Shown: in pieces, positions 16,492 through 23,478 of the stretch | Numbering within the stretch: position 1 is the first letter of the stretch | Layout: each line of letters starts with the position of its first letter | DNA from: Solirubrobacteraceae bacterium | GTDB lineage: Bacteria; Actinomycetota; Thermoleophilia; Solirubrobacterales; Solirubrobacteraceae | Direction of reading: 5' to 3' | DNA length: 64,000 bases | Assembly (NCBI GenBank): GCA_024711025.1 | Contig: JANJTP010000004.1 | Coordinates: 25,135-89,134, forward strand | Notes under the pieces: model-generated | Database searches by the model: none | The model's input: only the letters and a program-made list of their open reading frames with translations | Told to the model about the DNA's origin: nothing | Translations under genes and position numbers: made by a program

Positions 16492-16965
16492 TCAGCGGGA
16501 CAGGAACGTGAGCTTGTACTTGCCGATCTGCAGCTCGTCGCCGTCCTCCAGGCGCTGCGACTCGATTCGCCGGCGGTTCACGTACGTGCCGTTGAGCGAC
16601 CCCAGGTCGTCCAGGTGGATCTCCTCGCCGCGGCGCACGATCATCGCGTGGTCGCGCGACACCGTCACGTCGTCGAGGAACACGTCCGAGTCCGGGCGGC
16701 GGCCGATCGTCATCCGGTCGTGGTCGAGCGGGAAGCTCTCGCCGACCCGCCCGCCGCCGGCACGCACGACGAGCGCTGCGCCCTCGCGGGCGACCAGCTC
16801 TTCGATCTCGACCGGCACGAGCTCACCGGTCGCCTCGTCGATCCGGTAGGTCGCCGTCGAGGACTCCTCGGGCGCCTGCAGGTCGCCGAGGTACGCGCCG
16901 CACTTCTGGCAGTAGTTGGCCGCGTCGCTGTTGACGAAGCCACACTCCGGGCAGTGAACCGCCAC
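16492..16965 (-). CDS. Zinc-ribbon FHA protein, GarA/OdhI-like
   Basis: 157 residues. The N-terminus is a four-cysteine zinc ribbon (Cys5, Cys8, Cys19, Cys22). A linker with EESSTATYR (33-41) resembles the ETT phosphorylation motif that PknB/PknG modify in GarA and OdhI. The FHA domain occupies about 65-157 with GR at 88-89, SRDH at 103-106 and NGTYVN at 125-130, the phosphothreonine-binding residues. GarA/OdhI switch 2-oxoglutarate metabolism by binding target enzymes when not phosphorylated. The extra zinc ribbon is not present in mycobacterial GarA. Lies 14 nt after rsiG and 2 nt before ftsR, so it is co-transcribed. Confidence 0.8.
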   Translation of the reverse strand: MAVHCPECGFVNSDAANYCQKCGAYLGDLQAPEESSTATYRIDEATGELVPVEIEELVAREGAALVVRAGGGRVGESFPLDHDRMTIGRRPDSDVFLDDVTVSRDHAMIVRRGEEIHLDDLGSLNGTYVNRRRIESQRLEDGDELQIGKYKLTFLSR

Positions 16966-16979
16966 GGCCGTCCGCCGTG

Positions 16980-17264
16980 CTAACCCTCGCCGTCCTGCGG
17001 GCCGGCGACCTTGCCCGTCAGGATGTCGGTGAGGCGCTGGATGTCGTCGCCGGAGATGATCTCCTCGCCGCCGTCGTGCTTGCGGCGCAGGCGGTTGACC
17101 AGCTCGGCACGCAGGATGTCGATCTTGCCGTGGAGGATCCGGCGCCGGTAGGAGACCTCGGTCTCCTCGGCGGTCAGGCGGTCGATGTACGCCTTGAGCT
17201 CGTCGTCATCGAGCGAGCCGAGGTCGGGAAAGGTGTCGTCCATCGCGTGCTTGCTCCTCGTCAT
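16980..17264 (-). CDS. rsiG: RsiG-like c-di-GMP-binding anti-sigma factor (single motif)
   Basis: 94 residues, predicted as a helical hairpin. Glu34, Ser38, Arg41, His45 and Asp49 spell E-x3-S-x2-R-x3-H-x3-D, the c-di-GMP motif of RsiG with His in place of Gln. Streptomyces RsiG has two such motifs in one chain and holds sigma-WhiG inactive while c-di-GMP is bound; Rubrobacter RsiG has one motif and works as a homodimer. Here the single motif predicts the dimer form. GGGAG precedes ATG 17264; ATG 17243 (GAGGAG upstream) is an alternative. No whiG gene lies in this window. Confidence 0.7.
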   Translation of the reverse strand: MTRSKHAMDDTFPDLGSLDDDELKAYIDRLTAEETEVSYRRRILHGKIDILRAELVNRLRRKHDGGEEIISGDDIQRLTDILTGKVAGPQDGEG

Positions 17265-17299
17265 GCGAACCGCTCCCGGCGGAAGGCGCGGGGCGGCCG

Positions 17300-17342
17300 A
17301 GCATACCAGCGCCACGGCGGGGTTCAACCTCAGGTTGAGGTT
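17300..17342 (-). promoter_or_regulatory. Promoter with MerR-like dyad upstream of rsiG-FHA-ftsR
   Basis: On the minus strand TTGAAC (17322-17327) and TATGCT (17300-17305) are spaced by 16 nt, a good -35/-10 pair with a start near 17293. Two overlapping dyads cover the -35: TCAACCT-c-AGGTTGA (17324-17338) and AACCTCA-ggt-TGAGGTT (17326-17342). The dyad also covers the stop codon of the upstream phosphatidyltransferase gene. Symmetry and spacing suit a MerR-family dimer, and FtsR, encoded two genes downstream, is the natural candidate; this is inference. Confidence 0.6.
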
Positions 17343-17974
17343 TTCCCACCGGTCAGCTGGGGCACGGCGGCGCGTACGTACTCGACGCTCGCGATGAGCA
17401 GCAAAGCGACGCCGATCGCCAGCAGGACCGAGCCGAGGCCACGCAGCCCGACGAGGCCGAAGAAGATCGCGCTCATCGCAGGCCACACGCCCCACCGGCC
17501 CCACCAGTTGATCCGCAGCTCGACGCCGCGCGGCACGACGATCGCGCCGAGCACCAGCATCAGCGCCTCGCGGGCGACCAGCGTCGCCAGCAGCCACGCG
17601 GGAAGCAGGTCGAAGCGCCAGCAGACGAGGATGCCGCCGATGACCAGCAGCCGGTCGACGACCGGGTCGAGGATCGCACCCAGCCGGCTGTACTGGCCGG
17701 TCAGTCGCGCGGCGATGCCGTCGGCGTAGTCGCCCCACGAGATGACGGCGAACAGGGCGGCCGGCGCGGCGCCGGCGCCGTCGGCCCGCCACGCCGACCA
17801 GAGGAAGACCGGGATCAGCGCCAGCCGCAGGAAGCCGATCGCGTTGGGAACGGTCCAGGGGCGCAGCGGAGCGCCCGGCAGCGTCTCGGGCGGCGGCGGA
17901 CCGGAGCGATCCAGGCCCGCGAAGCGGCGGAACGTCAGGCGCCCGCGCCCGCGCCCGCGCCCCGGCTCGCTCAC
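17330..17974 (-). CDS. CDP-alcohol phosphatidyltransferase (PgsA-like)
   Basis: 214 residues, about six membrane helices. The family signature D-x2-D-G-x2-A-R-x8-G-x3-D-x3-D is complete: it starts at DYADGIAARL and ends at LDPVVDR. Such enzymes move a phosphatidyl group from CDP-diacylglycerol to an alcohol such as glycerol-3-phosphate or inositol phosphate in the inner leaflet. It could be phosphatidylglycerophosphate synthase or a cardiolipin-type synthase; sequence alone does not decide. GTG start at 17974 overlaps the proS stop by 4 nt (GTGA), so it is coupled to proS. The N-terminus is Arg/Gly/Pro-rich and cytoplasmic. Confidence 0.85.
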   Translation of the reverse strand: MSEPGRGRGRGRLTFRRFAGLDRSGPPPPETLPGAPLRPWTVPNAIGFLRLALIPVFLWSAWRADGAGAAPAALFAVISWGDYADGIAARLTGQYSRLGAILDPVVDRLLVIGGILVCWRFDLLPAWLLATLVAREALMLVLGAIVVPRGVELRINWWGRWGVWPAMSAIFFGLVGLRGLGSVLLAIGVALLLIASVEYVRAAVPQLTGGKTST

Positions 17975-19665
17975 ACCAGCCCGCCGAGGCGCTCGGCAAC
18001 CACCGCCGGGGCGTCGTCGCCGAGCGGCACCGGCTCCAGCGCGACCTGGCCGCGGCGCGCCTGCGCCTCGGCGTTGCCGTCGGCGAGCGCGCGGCGCCCG
18101 ACCGTCAGTCGCAGCGGGCAGCCGAGCAGCTCGGCGTCCGTGAGCTTCTCGCCGGCGCCGCCCGCGCGGTCGTCGTAGAGGACCTCGAAGCCGGCGCCGC
18201 GCAGCGCGCCGTAGAGCTCGTCGGCCGCGGCCCGCTCCGGCGTCCCGGCCTTGCCGAGCCCGACGAGATGGACCTGCCAGGGAGCGAGCGCGCGCGGCCA
18301 CGAGATGCCCCGCTCGTCGGCATGCTGCTCGATCGACGCGGCGACGATCCGCGCCGGGCCGATCCCGTACGAGCCCATGATGATCGGCCGCTCGACGCCG
18401 GCCTCGTCGAGGAACGTCGCGCCCAGCGGCTCCGAGTAGCGCGTGCCCAGCTTGAAGATGTTGCCGACCTCGATCGCCGGCTCGATCCGGATGGCGTGAC
18501 CGCCGACGAGGTCGCCGGCCTCGACCGATCGCACGTCGACGGCCTCGAAGGCGAAGTCGCGTCCCGGCTCGACGCCGCGCAGGTGCGCGTCGGGGCGGTT
18601 GGCGCCCGCGACCCAGCCGCCGACGCGCGCGGCGGCGACCGCCTCGTCGAGCAGCACCGGGACCTGCGCACCCACGGGGCCGATGAAGCCGGGCGGCCCG
18701 ATCCGCCGCTCGATCTCCTCGGGATGCGCCGGGCGGAAGCCCTCGCGCAGCGCGTTGCGCAGCTTCACGTCGTTGACCCGGTGGTCGCCGCGCACGACGA
18801 CGAGGCGAAGATCCCCGCCGTCGGTGACGACCGGGTACGCCTTGAGCAGCGTCCCGGCGGGCACCCCAAGCAGGCCGGCCACCTGCTCGATCGTCGTCGC
18901 GCCCGGCGTGGAGACCTCGAGCGGCGCGGCGAGCGGCTCTCCCGGCGGGACGGGCCGGGGCTCCGCGCGGGCGACCTCGACGTTCGCGGCGTAGCCGGGC
19001 GCGAGCGCGACCTCGTTCTCGCCGGCGGCGCACGGCGCCATGTACTCGTGCGCGCCCGAGCCGCCCATCATCCCGACGTCCGACTCCACGCGGTACCACT
19101 CGAGCCCGGCGCGGTCGAAGATGCGGTCGTAGGCGACGACGTGCTTGTCGTAGCTCTCCTGCAGGCCCGCCTCGTCACGGTCGAACGAGTAGGCGTCCTT
19201 CATCACGAACTCGCGGGTCCGAAGCACCCCGGCCCGCGGGCGCGGCTCATCGCGCGCCTTGACCTGGAAGTGGTAGAGGATCTTCGGCAGGTCGCGGTAG
19301 CTGCGCACGAGCTGCGCCATGTGGAAGGTGACCGACTCCTCGTGAGTCATCGCAAGCACGAGCCGCGCCCCGCGCCGGTCCTCCAGCTTGAAGAGCTCGT
19401 CGAGCTCGTCGCGCCCGGTGCGCCGCCAGAGCTCGCGCGGGTGGATGACCGGCATCAGCATCTCCTGCCCGCCGATCGCGTCCATCTCCTCGCGCACGAT
19501 CGCGATCGCCCGTTGATGGCTGCGGAACCCGGCGGGCAGCCAGGTCCACAGCCCCGCGCCGAGCTGGCGCACGAGCCCCGCCCGCACGCCGAGGACGTGC
19601 GACGGCGCCTCCGCATCGGCGGGCGCCTCGCGCTCGGTGGGCAGCAGCAGCTCGGTCATCCTCAT
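17971..19665 (-). CDS. proS: Prolyl-tRNA synthetase, bacterial type with editing domain
   Basis: 564 residues, the length of ProS type 1. Class II motifs are visible: motif 2 as REFVMKDAYSFD and motif 3 as GSYGIGPARIVAASIEQ. Between them lies the INS/YbaK-type editing domain (about 235-390) with LLKAYPVV and FIGPVG, which clears mis-charged Ala-tRNA(Pro). The C-terminal anticodon-binding domain starts near PWQVHLVGLG. ATG 19665 or 19659. TAGGCT lies 9 nt before the first. No T-box element is found in the 300-nt leader. First gene of a unit with the phosphatidyltransferase. Confidence 0.95.
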   Translation of the reverse strand: MRMTELLLPTEREAPADAEAPSHVLGVRAGLVRQLGAGLWTWLPAGFRSHQRAIAIVREEMDAIGGQEMLMPVIHPRELWRRTGRDELDELFKLEDRRGARLVLAMTHEESVTFHMAQLVRSYRDLPKILYHFQVKARDEPRPRAGVLRTREFVMKDAYSFDRDEAGLQESYDKHVVAYDRIFDRAGLEWYRVESDVGMMGGSGAHEYMAPCAAGENEVALAPGYAANVEVARAEPRPVPPGEPLAAPLEVSTPGATTIEQVAGLLGVPAGTLLKAYPVVTDGGDLRLVVVRGDHRVNDVKLRNALREGFRPAHPEEIERRIGPPGFIGPVGAQVPVLLDEAVAAARVGGWVAGANRPDAHLRGVEPGRDFAFEAVDVRSVEAGDLVGGHAIRIEPAIEVGNIFKLGTRYSEPLGATFLDEAGVERPIIMGSYGIGPARIVAASIEQHADERGISWPRALAPWQVHLVGLGKAGTPERAAADELYGALRGAGFEVLYDDRAGGAGEKLTDAELLGCPLRLTVGRRALADGNAEAQARRGQVALEPVPLGDDAPAVVAERLGGLV

Positions 19666-19805
19666 GGCGGGGCAAGCCTAGAGGTGGCGGTCGGGGGTCG
19701 TCGCCGGGCCACGCGGGTGCAACCGGCTTCCCTTGCTCAGTCGTGACGGCCTGCGAGCGAGAGCGACGCACGACGCGCGGGACCTCGTCAAGAGAGCGCG
19801 CGGAT

Positions 19806-19848
19806 GTGGCTGTAGAAACACAGCCCATACCTGAGCTACTGCAGCCAC
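19806..19848. other. Nested inverted repeats in the proS-acyP intergenic region
   Basis: The 308-nt gap 19666-19973 has no gene. It contains GTGGCTGTAG (19806-19815) and CTGCAGCCAC (19839-19848), which pair over 10 bp with one G-U, and also a competing inner hairpin, GGCTGT with ACAGCC, loop AGAAAC. The two structures exclude each other. The block is AT-richer than its surroundings. Read on the minus strand it also shows TAGCTCAGG, which looks like a tRNA D-arm, inside seven-base arms, but it is far too short for a tRNA. It may be an operator or a small structured RNA. Confidence 0.4.
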
Positions 19849-19973
19849 AACCCTCGCACGCTTGATCGGGAGGACGGACCTCCGAATCCGCGACGGCCCG
19901 GCGCCCATCCGAGGGAGCTCGTACGCCGCGCCGTACGCACCCGCGAATCGGCGGGCCGTCGTACCCTCGCCCC

Positions 19974-20243
19974 ATGACCACCCGGCGCCGGATCCGCGCT
20001 CACGGCCGCGTCCAGGGTGTCTACTTCCGCGACTCGACCGCGTGGGCGGCGCGGGCGCGGGGCGTGGCCGGCTGGGTCCGCAACGACCCCGACGGCACCG
20101 TGACGGCCGTCTTCGAGGGCGATGCTGCGGGCGTCGAGGCGCTCGTCGAGCTCTGTCGGCGCGGTCCGGGGAGGGCGCGCGTCGAGTGGCTGGAGGTCGC
20201 CGACGAGCCGCCCGAGGGACTGCGCGACTTCGACGTGCGTTGA
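19974..20243 (+). CDS. acyP: Acylphosphatase
   Basis: 89 residues, the standard size. The active-site loop GRVQGVYFRDST holds the phosphate-binding Arg19; the catalytic Asn is Asn37 in GWVRNDPDGTV. Acylphosphatases hydrolyse carboxyl-phosphate bonds such as in acetyl phosphate or 1,3-bisphosphoglycerate. TACCCT at 19962-19967 lies six nt before ATG 19974 with no Shine-Dalgarno, so leaderless transcription is likely. Confidence 0.92.
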   Translation: MTTRRRIRAHGRVQGVYFRDSTAWAARARGVAGWVRNDPDGTVTAVFEGDAAGVEALVELCRRGPGRARVEWLEVADEPPEGLRDFDVR

Positions 20244-20319
20244 GCTCGGCGATCCGACCGACCATGCCCCGACCGGGCGCGTCCTCGCCCATGCGCAGAT
20301 GACCTCGCGACGCCCGCGA

Positions 20320-20360
20320 TAGGTTTTGTCCACACCAAGCGCCATCAACCACCCAAGGAG
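20320..20360 (+). promoter_or_regulatory. sodA promoter -10, DnaA-box-like 9-mer and ribosome binding site
   Basis: TAGGTT at 20320-20325 is a plausible -10 element, directly followed by TTGTCCACA (20326-20334), the exact actinobacterial DnaA-box sequence, which would overlap the transcription start. AAGGAG at 20355-20360 lies 6 nt before ATG 20367. Unlike most operon-first genes here, this one has a real leader and Shine-Dalgarno, fitting strong expression. A single DnaA box may be chance. Confidence 0.45.
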
Positions 20361-20366
20361 ACGAGC

Positions 20367-20975
20367 ATGGCCTTCGAGGTCCCGCCCCTGCCGTACGCCT
20401 ATGACGCGCTCGAGCCGCACATCGACGCGCAGACGATGACCCTGCACCACGACAAGCACCATCAGGCTTACGTAGACAAGCTCAACGGCGCCGTCGAGGG
20501 CACCGAGTGGGCCGCCAAGAGCATCGAGGAGATCGTCGCGAACCTCGGCTCGCTGCCCGCCGACAAGCAGGCGGCGGTGCGGAACAACGGTGGCGGCCAT
20601 CTCAACCACACGATGTTCTGGGAGTCGATGAGCCCCGACGGCGGCGGCGCCCCCGACGGCGACCTGGCCGCTGCGATCGACGCGGCGTTCGGCTCGTTCG
20701 ACGCCTTCAAGGAGCAGTTCGAGGCCGCCGGCGCTACGCGCTTCGGCTCCGGCTGGGCATGGCTCGTGGTCGACGGCGGCGCGCTGAAGGTGACCAGCAC
20801 GGCCAACCAGGACAACCCGATCAGCGACGGGCAGACGCCGCTGCTGGGCAACGACGTCTGGGAGCACGCCTACTACCTCAAGTACCAGAACCGCCGGCCC
20901 GAGTACCTGGCGGCCTGGTGGAACACGGTCGACTGGACGAAGGTCGCCGAGCGCTTCGCCGCCGCGAAGGGCTGA
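20367..20975 (+). CDS. sodA: Superoxide dismutase, Mn type
   Basis: 202 residues. Metal ligands are His27 ([12 protein letters not shown]), His81 ([11 protein letters not shown]), Asp163 and His167 ([11 protein letters not shown]). Gly in GGGH together with Gln148 in TANQDNP is the pattern of manganese-preferring enzymes; iron enzymes carry the active-site Gln in the earlier helix. No signal peptide, so cytoplasmic. It dismutates superoxide to peroxide and oxygen. Stand-alone gene with its own promoter, strong ribosome binding site and a 12-bp terminator hairpin at 20985-21020. Confidence 0.95.
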   Translation: MAFEVPPLPYAYDALEPHIDAQTMTLHHDKHHQAYVDKLNGAVEGTEWAAKSIEEIVANLGSLPADKQAAVRNNGGGHLNHTMFWESMSPDGGGAPDGDLAAAIDAAFGSFDAFKEQFEAAGATRFGSGWAWLVVDGGALKVTSTANQDNPISDGQTPLLGNDVWEHAYYLKYQNRRPEYLAAWWNTVDWTKVAERFAAAKG

Positions 20976-20984
20976 GCCGACCCC

Positions 20985-21020
20985 GGGCCGGGCGGGACGC
21001 CGGAGGTCCCCGCCCGGCCC
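20985..21020 (+). terminator. GC-rich terminator hairpin after sodA
   Basis: GGGCCGGGCGGG (20985-20996) pairs with CCCGCCCGGCCC (21009-21020), a perfect 12-bp stem with a 12-nt loop, starting 9 nt after the sodA stop codon. A pyrimidine-rich stretch follows. Confidence 0.7.
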
Positions 21021-21208
21021 GCGCCCTCTTCCACCTCGTCGGATGGGACAGCCGTCCCCGTCCCGTTCCGGAGGGCGCGCCGCCGGCCTCGCTACCCTGG
21101 GCCGCCCGCCCGATTCCGCCGGCGCCTCACGGCGCGCGATGGCGGTAACGCGGCCCGTTGCCGCGCTCCCAACCGCAACCCTTCGAACCCGGGCGGGTTG
21201 AGGTCTCG

Positions 21209-22705
21209 ATGCGACGACTCAGCGATTCCCGCAGATCCACGACCATGCGTGCGCTGCTTGCGGCCGCGCTCTGCTCGCTCGCCGCCGTGCTGGCAGCCTC
21301 CACCGCCGCCGCCTCGACCGGCATGCAGATCGGCCTCGCCGACGACGACCTGATGCAGAAGGTCCCGGGTGCCGCGCTCCCCACCGCCAAGGCGTGGCAG
21401 AAGGCCGGCGTCAGCATCGGCCGCGTGACGGTCGTCTGGTCGACGGTGACCCCGGAGCCGCACGCGACTCGCAAGCCGGCCGGCTTCGACGGCAGCAACC
21501 CCGACAGCCCCGGCTATCACTGGGGCAAGGTCGACGGAGCGGTCGACGCGCTGATCGCCAGCGGCATCAAGCCGGTGCTCGTCGTCACCGCGCCGATGCC
21601 GGTCTGGGCTTCCGAGGTGCCGTCCCGACGAGACTCGCGCTACAAGCCGGATCCGCAGGAGTTCGGCGCCTTCGCGGCGGCTGTCGCCAAGCGCTACGGC
21701 AACCGGGTCGACGACTACATCGTCTACAACGAGCCGAACATCTTCGTCTTCCTGACGCCCCAGTGGTCGTGCAAGGGCTCGCGCTGCACGCTCATCGGGC
21801 CGGGCATCTACCGCTCGCTCGTCCGCGCCGCCTACCCGGCGATCAAGGCCGCCGACCCCGGCTCCAAGGTCTGGGGCGGCGCCATGGCTCCCGGCGGCGG
21901 CGGCCGACCGACGATGCGCAGCCCGCGCGTCGCGCCGCTGACGTTCCTGCGCGGCCTCGGCTGCGTCGACTCGCGCGGCCGGCGGGACCGACGCAGCGCC
22001 GAGTGCAGGCGCTTCAAGCCGGCGACGCTCGACGGCATCGCCCACCACCCGCACAGCGGCGTCCTGGCGCCGAACCGGGCGGCCAGGAGCCGTGAGTCGG
22101 CGACCGTCGCGACGATGGGCAGGTTCATCAAGACGGTCGACCGTGTCCAGCGCGCCGGCGGTATCACGAACGGGCTCGGCAAGCGCAAGAAGTTCGACAT
22201 CTTCGTCGACGAGTACGGCATCCAGACGAACCCGCCGGACAAGATCCAGGGGGTCTCGACGTCGCGGCAGAACACCTGGCTGCAACAGGCCAGCTACCTG
22301 CTCTGGCGTCAGCCGCGCGTGAAGATGCTCGCCTTCTACCTCTGGCACGACGAGCCGATGTCGCGTGCGAGCACCGGAAGCGGCTCGTGGCAGTCCGGCC
22401 TCTACTACCACGACGGCCGTCCCAAGCCCGCCGCGCGCACGTTCGAGCATCCGTTCTGGGTCGAGCTGCCGCGTGGCCGGCGCACGGCGACGGTCTGGGG
22501 CCAGGTGCGGCCCGGGAACGCGCATACGGTGACCGTCGAGCGGCGCCGCGGGCGCGGCGGCTATCGCAAGCTGCGCACGCTGACGACCAACTCGCAGGGC
22601 TACTTCTCGTTCCGCACGACGGTCAGGGGCAAGACCTCGTACCGCTTCAGCTACGTGAACGGCGAGGCGCGCACTGTGCGCTCCTCGACGCGGACCGTCC
22701 GCTAG
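21209..22705 (+). CDS. Secreted glycoside-hydrolase-like protein (clan A TIM barrel)
   Basis: 498 residues. A signal peptide runs to about residue 36 (LLAAALCSLAAVLAASTAAAS). The (beta/alpha)8 barrel has the clan-A pair: acid/base Glu175 in YIVYNEPNIF at the end of strand 4 and a likely nucleophile Glu335 in IFVDEYGIQT at the end of strand 7, as in GH5/GH39-type enzymes. The last 80 residues form an Ig-like beta domain (TVTVERRRGRGGYRKLRTL). No exact family can be named; a polysaccharide or glycolipid substrate outside the cell is likely. ATG 21245 is an alternative start. A 14-bp palindrome (21186-21199) lies just upstream. Confidence 0.7.
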   Translation: MRRLSDSRRSTTMRALLAAALCSLAAVLAASTAAASTGMQIGLADDDLMQKVPGAALPTAKAWQKAGVSIGRVTVVWSTVTPEPHATRKPAGFDGSNPDSPGYHWGKVDGAVDALIASGIKPVLVVTAPMPVWASEVPSRRDSRYKPDPQEFGAFAAAVAKRYGNRVDDYIVYNEPNIFVFLTPQWSCKGSRCTLIGPGIYRSLVRAAYPAIKAADPGSKVWGGAMAPGGGGRPTMRSPRVAPLTFLRGLGCVDSRGRRDRRSAECRRFKPATLDGIAHHPHSGVLAPNRAARSRESATVATMGRFIKTVDRVQRAGGITNGLGKRKKFDIFVDEYGIQTNPPDKIQGVSTSRQNTWLQQASYLLWRQPRVKMLAFYLWHDEPMSRASTGSGSWQSGLYYHDGRPKPAARTFEHPFWVELPRGRRTATVWGQVRPGNAHTVTVERRRGRGGYRKLRTLTTNSQGYFSFRTTVRGKTSYRFSYVNGEARTVRSSTRTVR

Positions 22706-22718
22706 CTGCGAGGCGCGT

Positions 22719-22754
22719 GGGCGGCGCCGGCGGCACAGTCTGCCGGCGCCGCCC
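22719..22754 (+). terminator. 13-bp terminator hairpin after the glycoside-hydrolase gene
   Basis: Arms at 22719-22731 and 22742-22754 (GGGCGGCGCCGGC and its exact complement) enclose a 10-nt loop, 14 nt after the stop codon. This separates the glycoside hydrolase from the urease unit. Confidence 0.7.
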
Positions 22755-22821
22755 CGCGTGAGCCGCGAGCTCGCCCGCGCCTGCGCCGGCACGCGGGCGG
22801 CCGGCTTGGCAGACTGAGCCG

Positions 22822-23478
22822 ATGCGCCTGCTCCCGCGTGAACAGGATCGCCTGCTGCTGTTCCTGGCGGCCGAGCTCGCCCGGCGCCGTCGTGGCCGCG
22901 GCCTCGCCCTGAACCAGGTCGAGGCGGCCGCGTTGATCGCCGACGAGGTGTGCGAGGCGGCGCGCGACGGCGCGAGCTACGAGCAGGCGCTGGCGCGGGG
23001 CTATGGCGTGCTCGACCCGGCCGACGTGCTCGACGGCGTACCGCGGCTGCTGCCGCGGATCGAGGTCGAGGCGCTCTTCGCCGACGGCTCGCGGCTGATC
23101 GTCCTGGACGACCCGATCGGACGCGACGGTCCGCCCGCCCGCGTCGAGCCGTCCGTCTCGTGGGGCGTCGGGTCCGAGCTGGAGATCGTCAACGAGGGCG
23201 CAGTGCCGATCGCGGTGACCTCCCACTTCCACCTGTTCGAGGCCGCGCGAGAGCTGCGCTTCGACCGCTCCGCCGCCTGGGGCGTGCGGCTCGCCGTCGA
23301 GCCGGGGGTCAAGGTGTTCTTCGAGCCGGGAGAGCCGCTGACGGTCCGCACGACGCCGATCGCAGGCCGGCGGGTCGTCCGTGGGCACGCGGGGCTGTGC
23401 GACGGGCCGCTCGATGCGCCAGGGGCGCGCGAGGCCGCGCTCGCGCTGGCGCGAGCGCGGGGGTATCGCGGTGCCTGA
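22822..23478 (+). CDS. ureAB: Urease gamma-beta fusion subunit
   Basis: 218 residues. Residues 1-100 are the gamma subunit (MRLLPREQDRLLLFLAAELA, then GLALNQVEAAALIADEV, and YGVLDPADVLDGVPRLL). Residues from about 107 are the beta subunit (GSELEIVNEGAVPIAVTSHFHLFE, shown here in outline, and RRVVRGHAGLCDGPLD). Natural gamma-beta fusions are known, as in Helicobacter UreA. The beta core keeps the V-x-S-H-F/Y-H-F-x-E motif as TSHFHLFEAA. Overlaps ureC by 8 nt. No ureE, F, G or D accessory gene is in the window. Confidence 0.85.
   Translation: MRLLPREQDRLLLFLAAELARRRRGRGLALNQVEAAALIADEVCEAARDGASYEQALARGYGVLDPADVLDGVPRLLPRIEVEALFADGSRLIVLDDPIGRDGPPARVEPSVSWGVGSELEIVNEGAVPIAVTSHFHLFEAARELRFDRSAAWGVRLAVEPGVKVFFEPGEPLTVRTTPIAGRRVVRGHAGLCDGPLDAPGAREAALALARARGYRGA

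Noticed and set aside
19666..19850. Possible T-box leader of proS on the minus strand
   Set aside because: The conserved T-box core (AGGGTGGNACCGCG) is missing; GGTTGCACCCGCG is only vaguely similar.
19806..19850. tRNA-like acceptor arms and TAGCTCAGG
   Set aside because: Only 43 nt between arms; no anticodon or T-arm.
20326..20334. Replication origin marked by a DnaA box
   Set aside because: Only one box, no cluster, no AT-rich unwinding region, no dnaA/dnaN nearby.
21186..21199. 14-bp palindrome AACCCG-GG-CGGGTT before the glycoside-hydrolase gene
   Set aside because: Short and GC-rich, could be chance; no adjacent regulator to support an operator.
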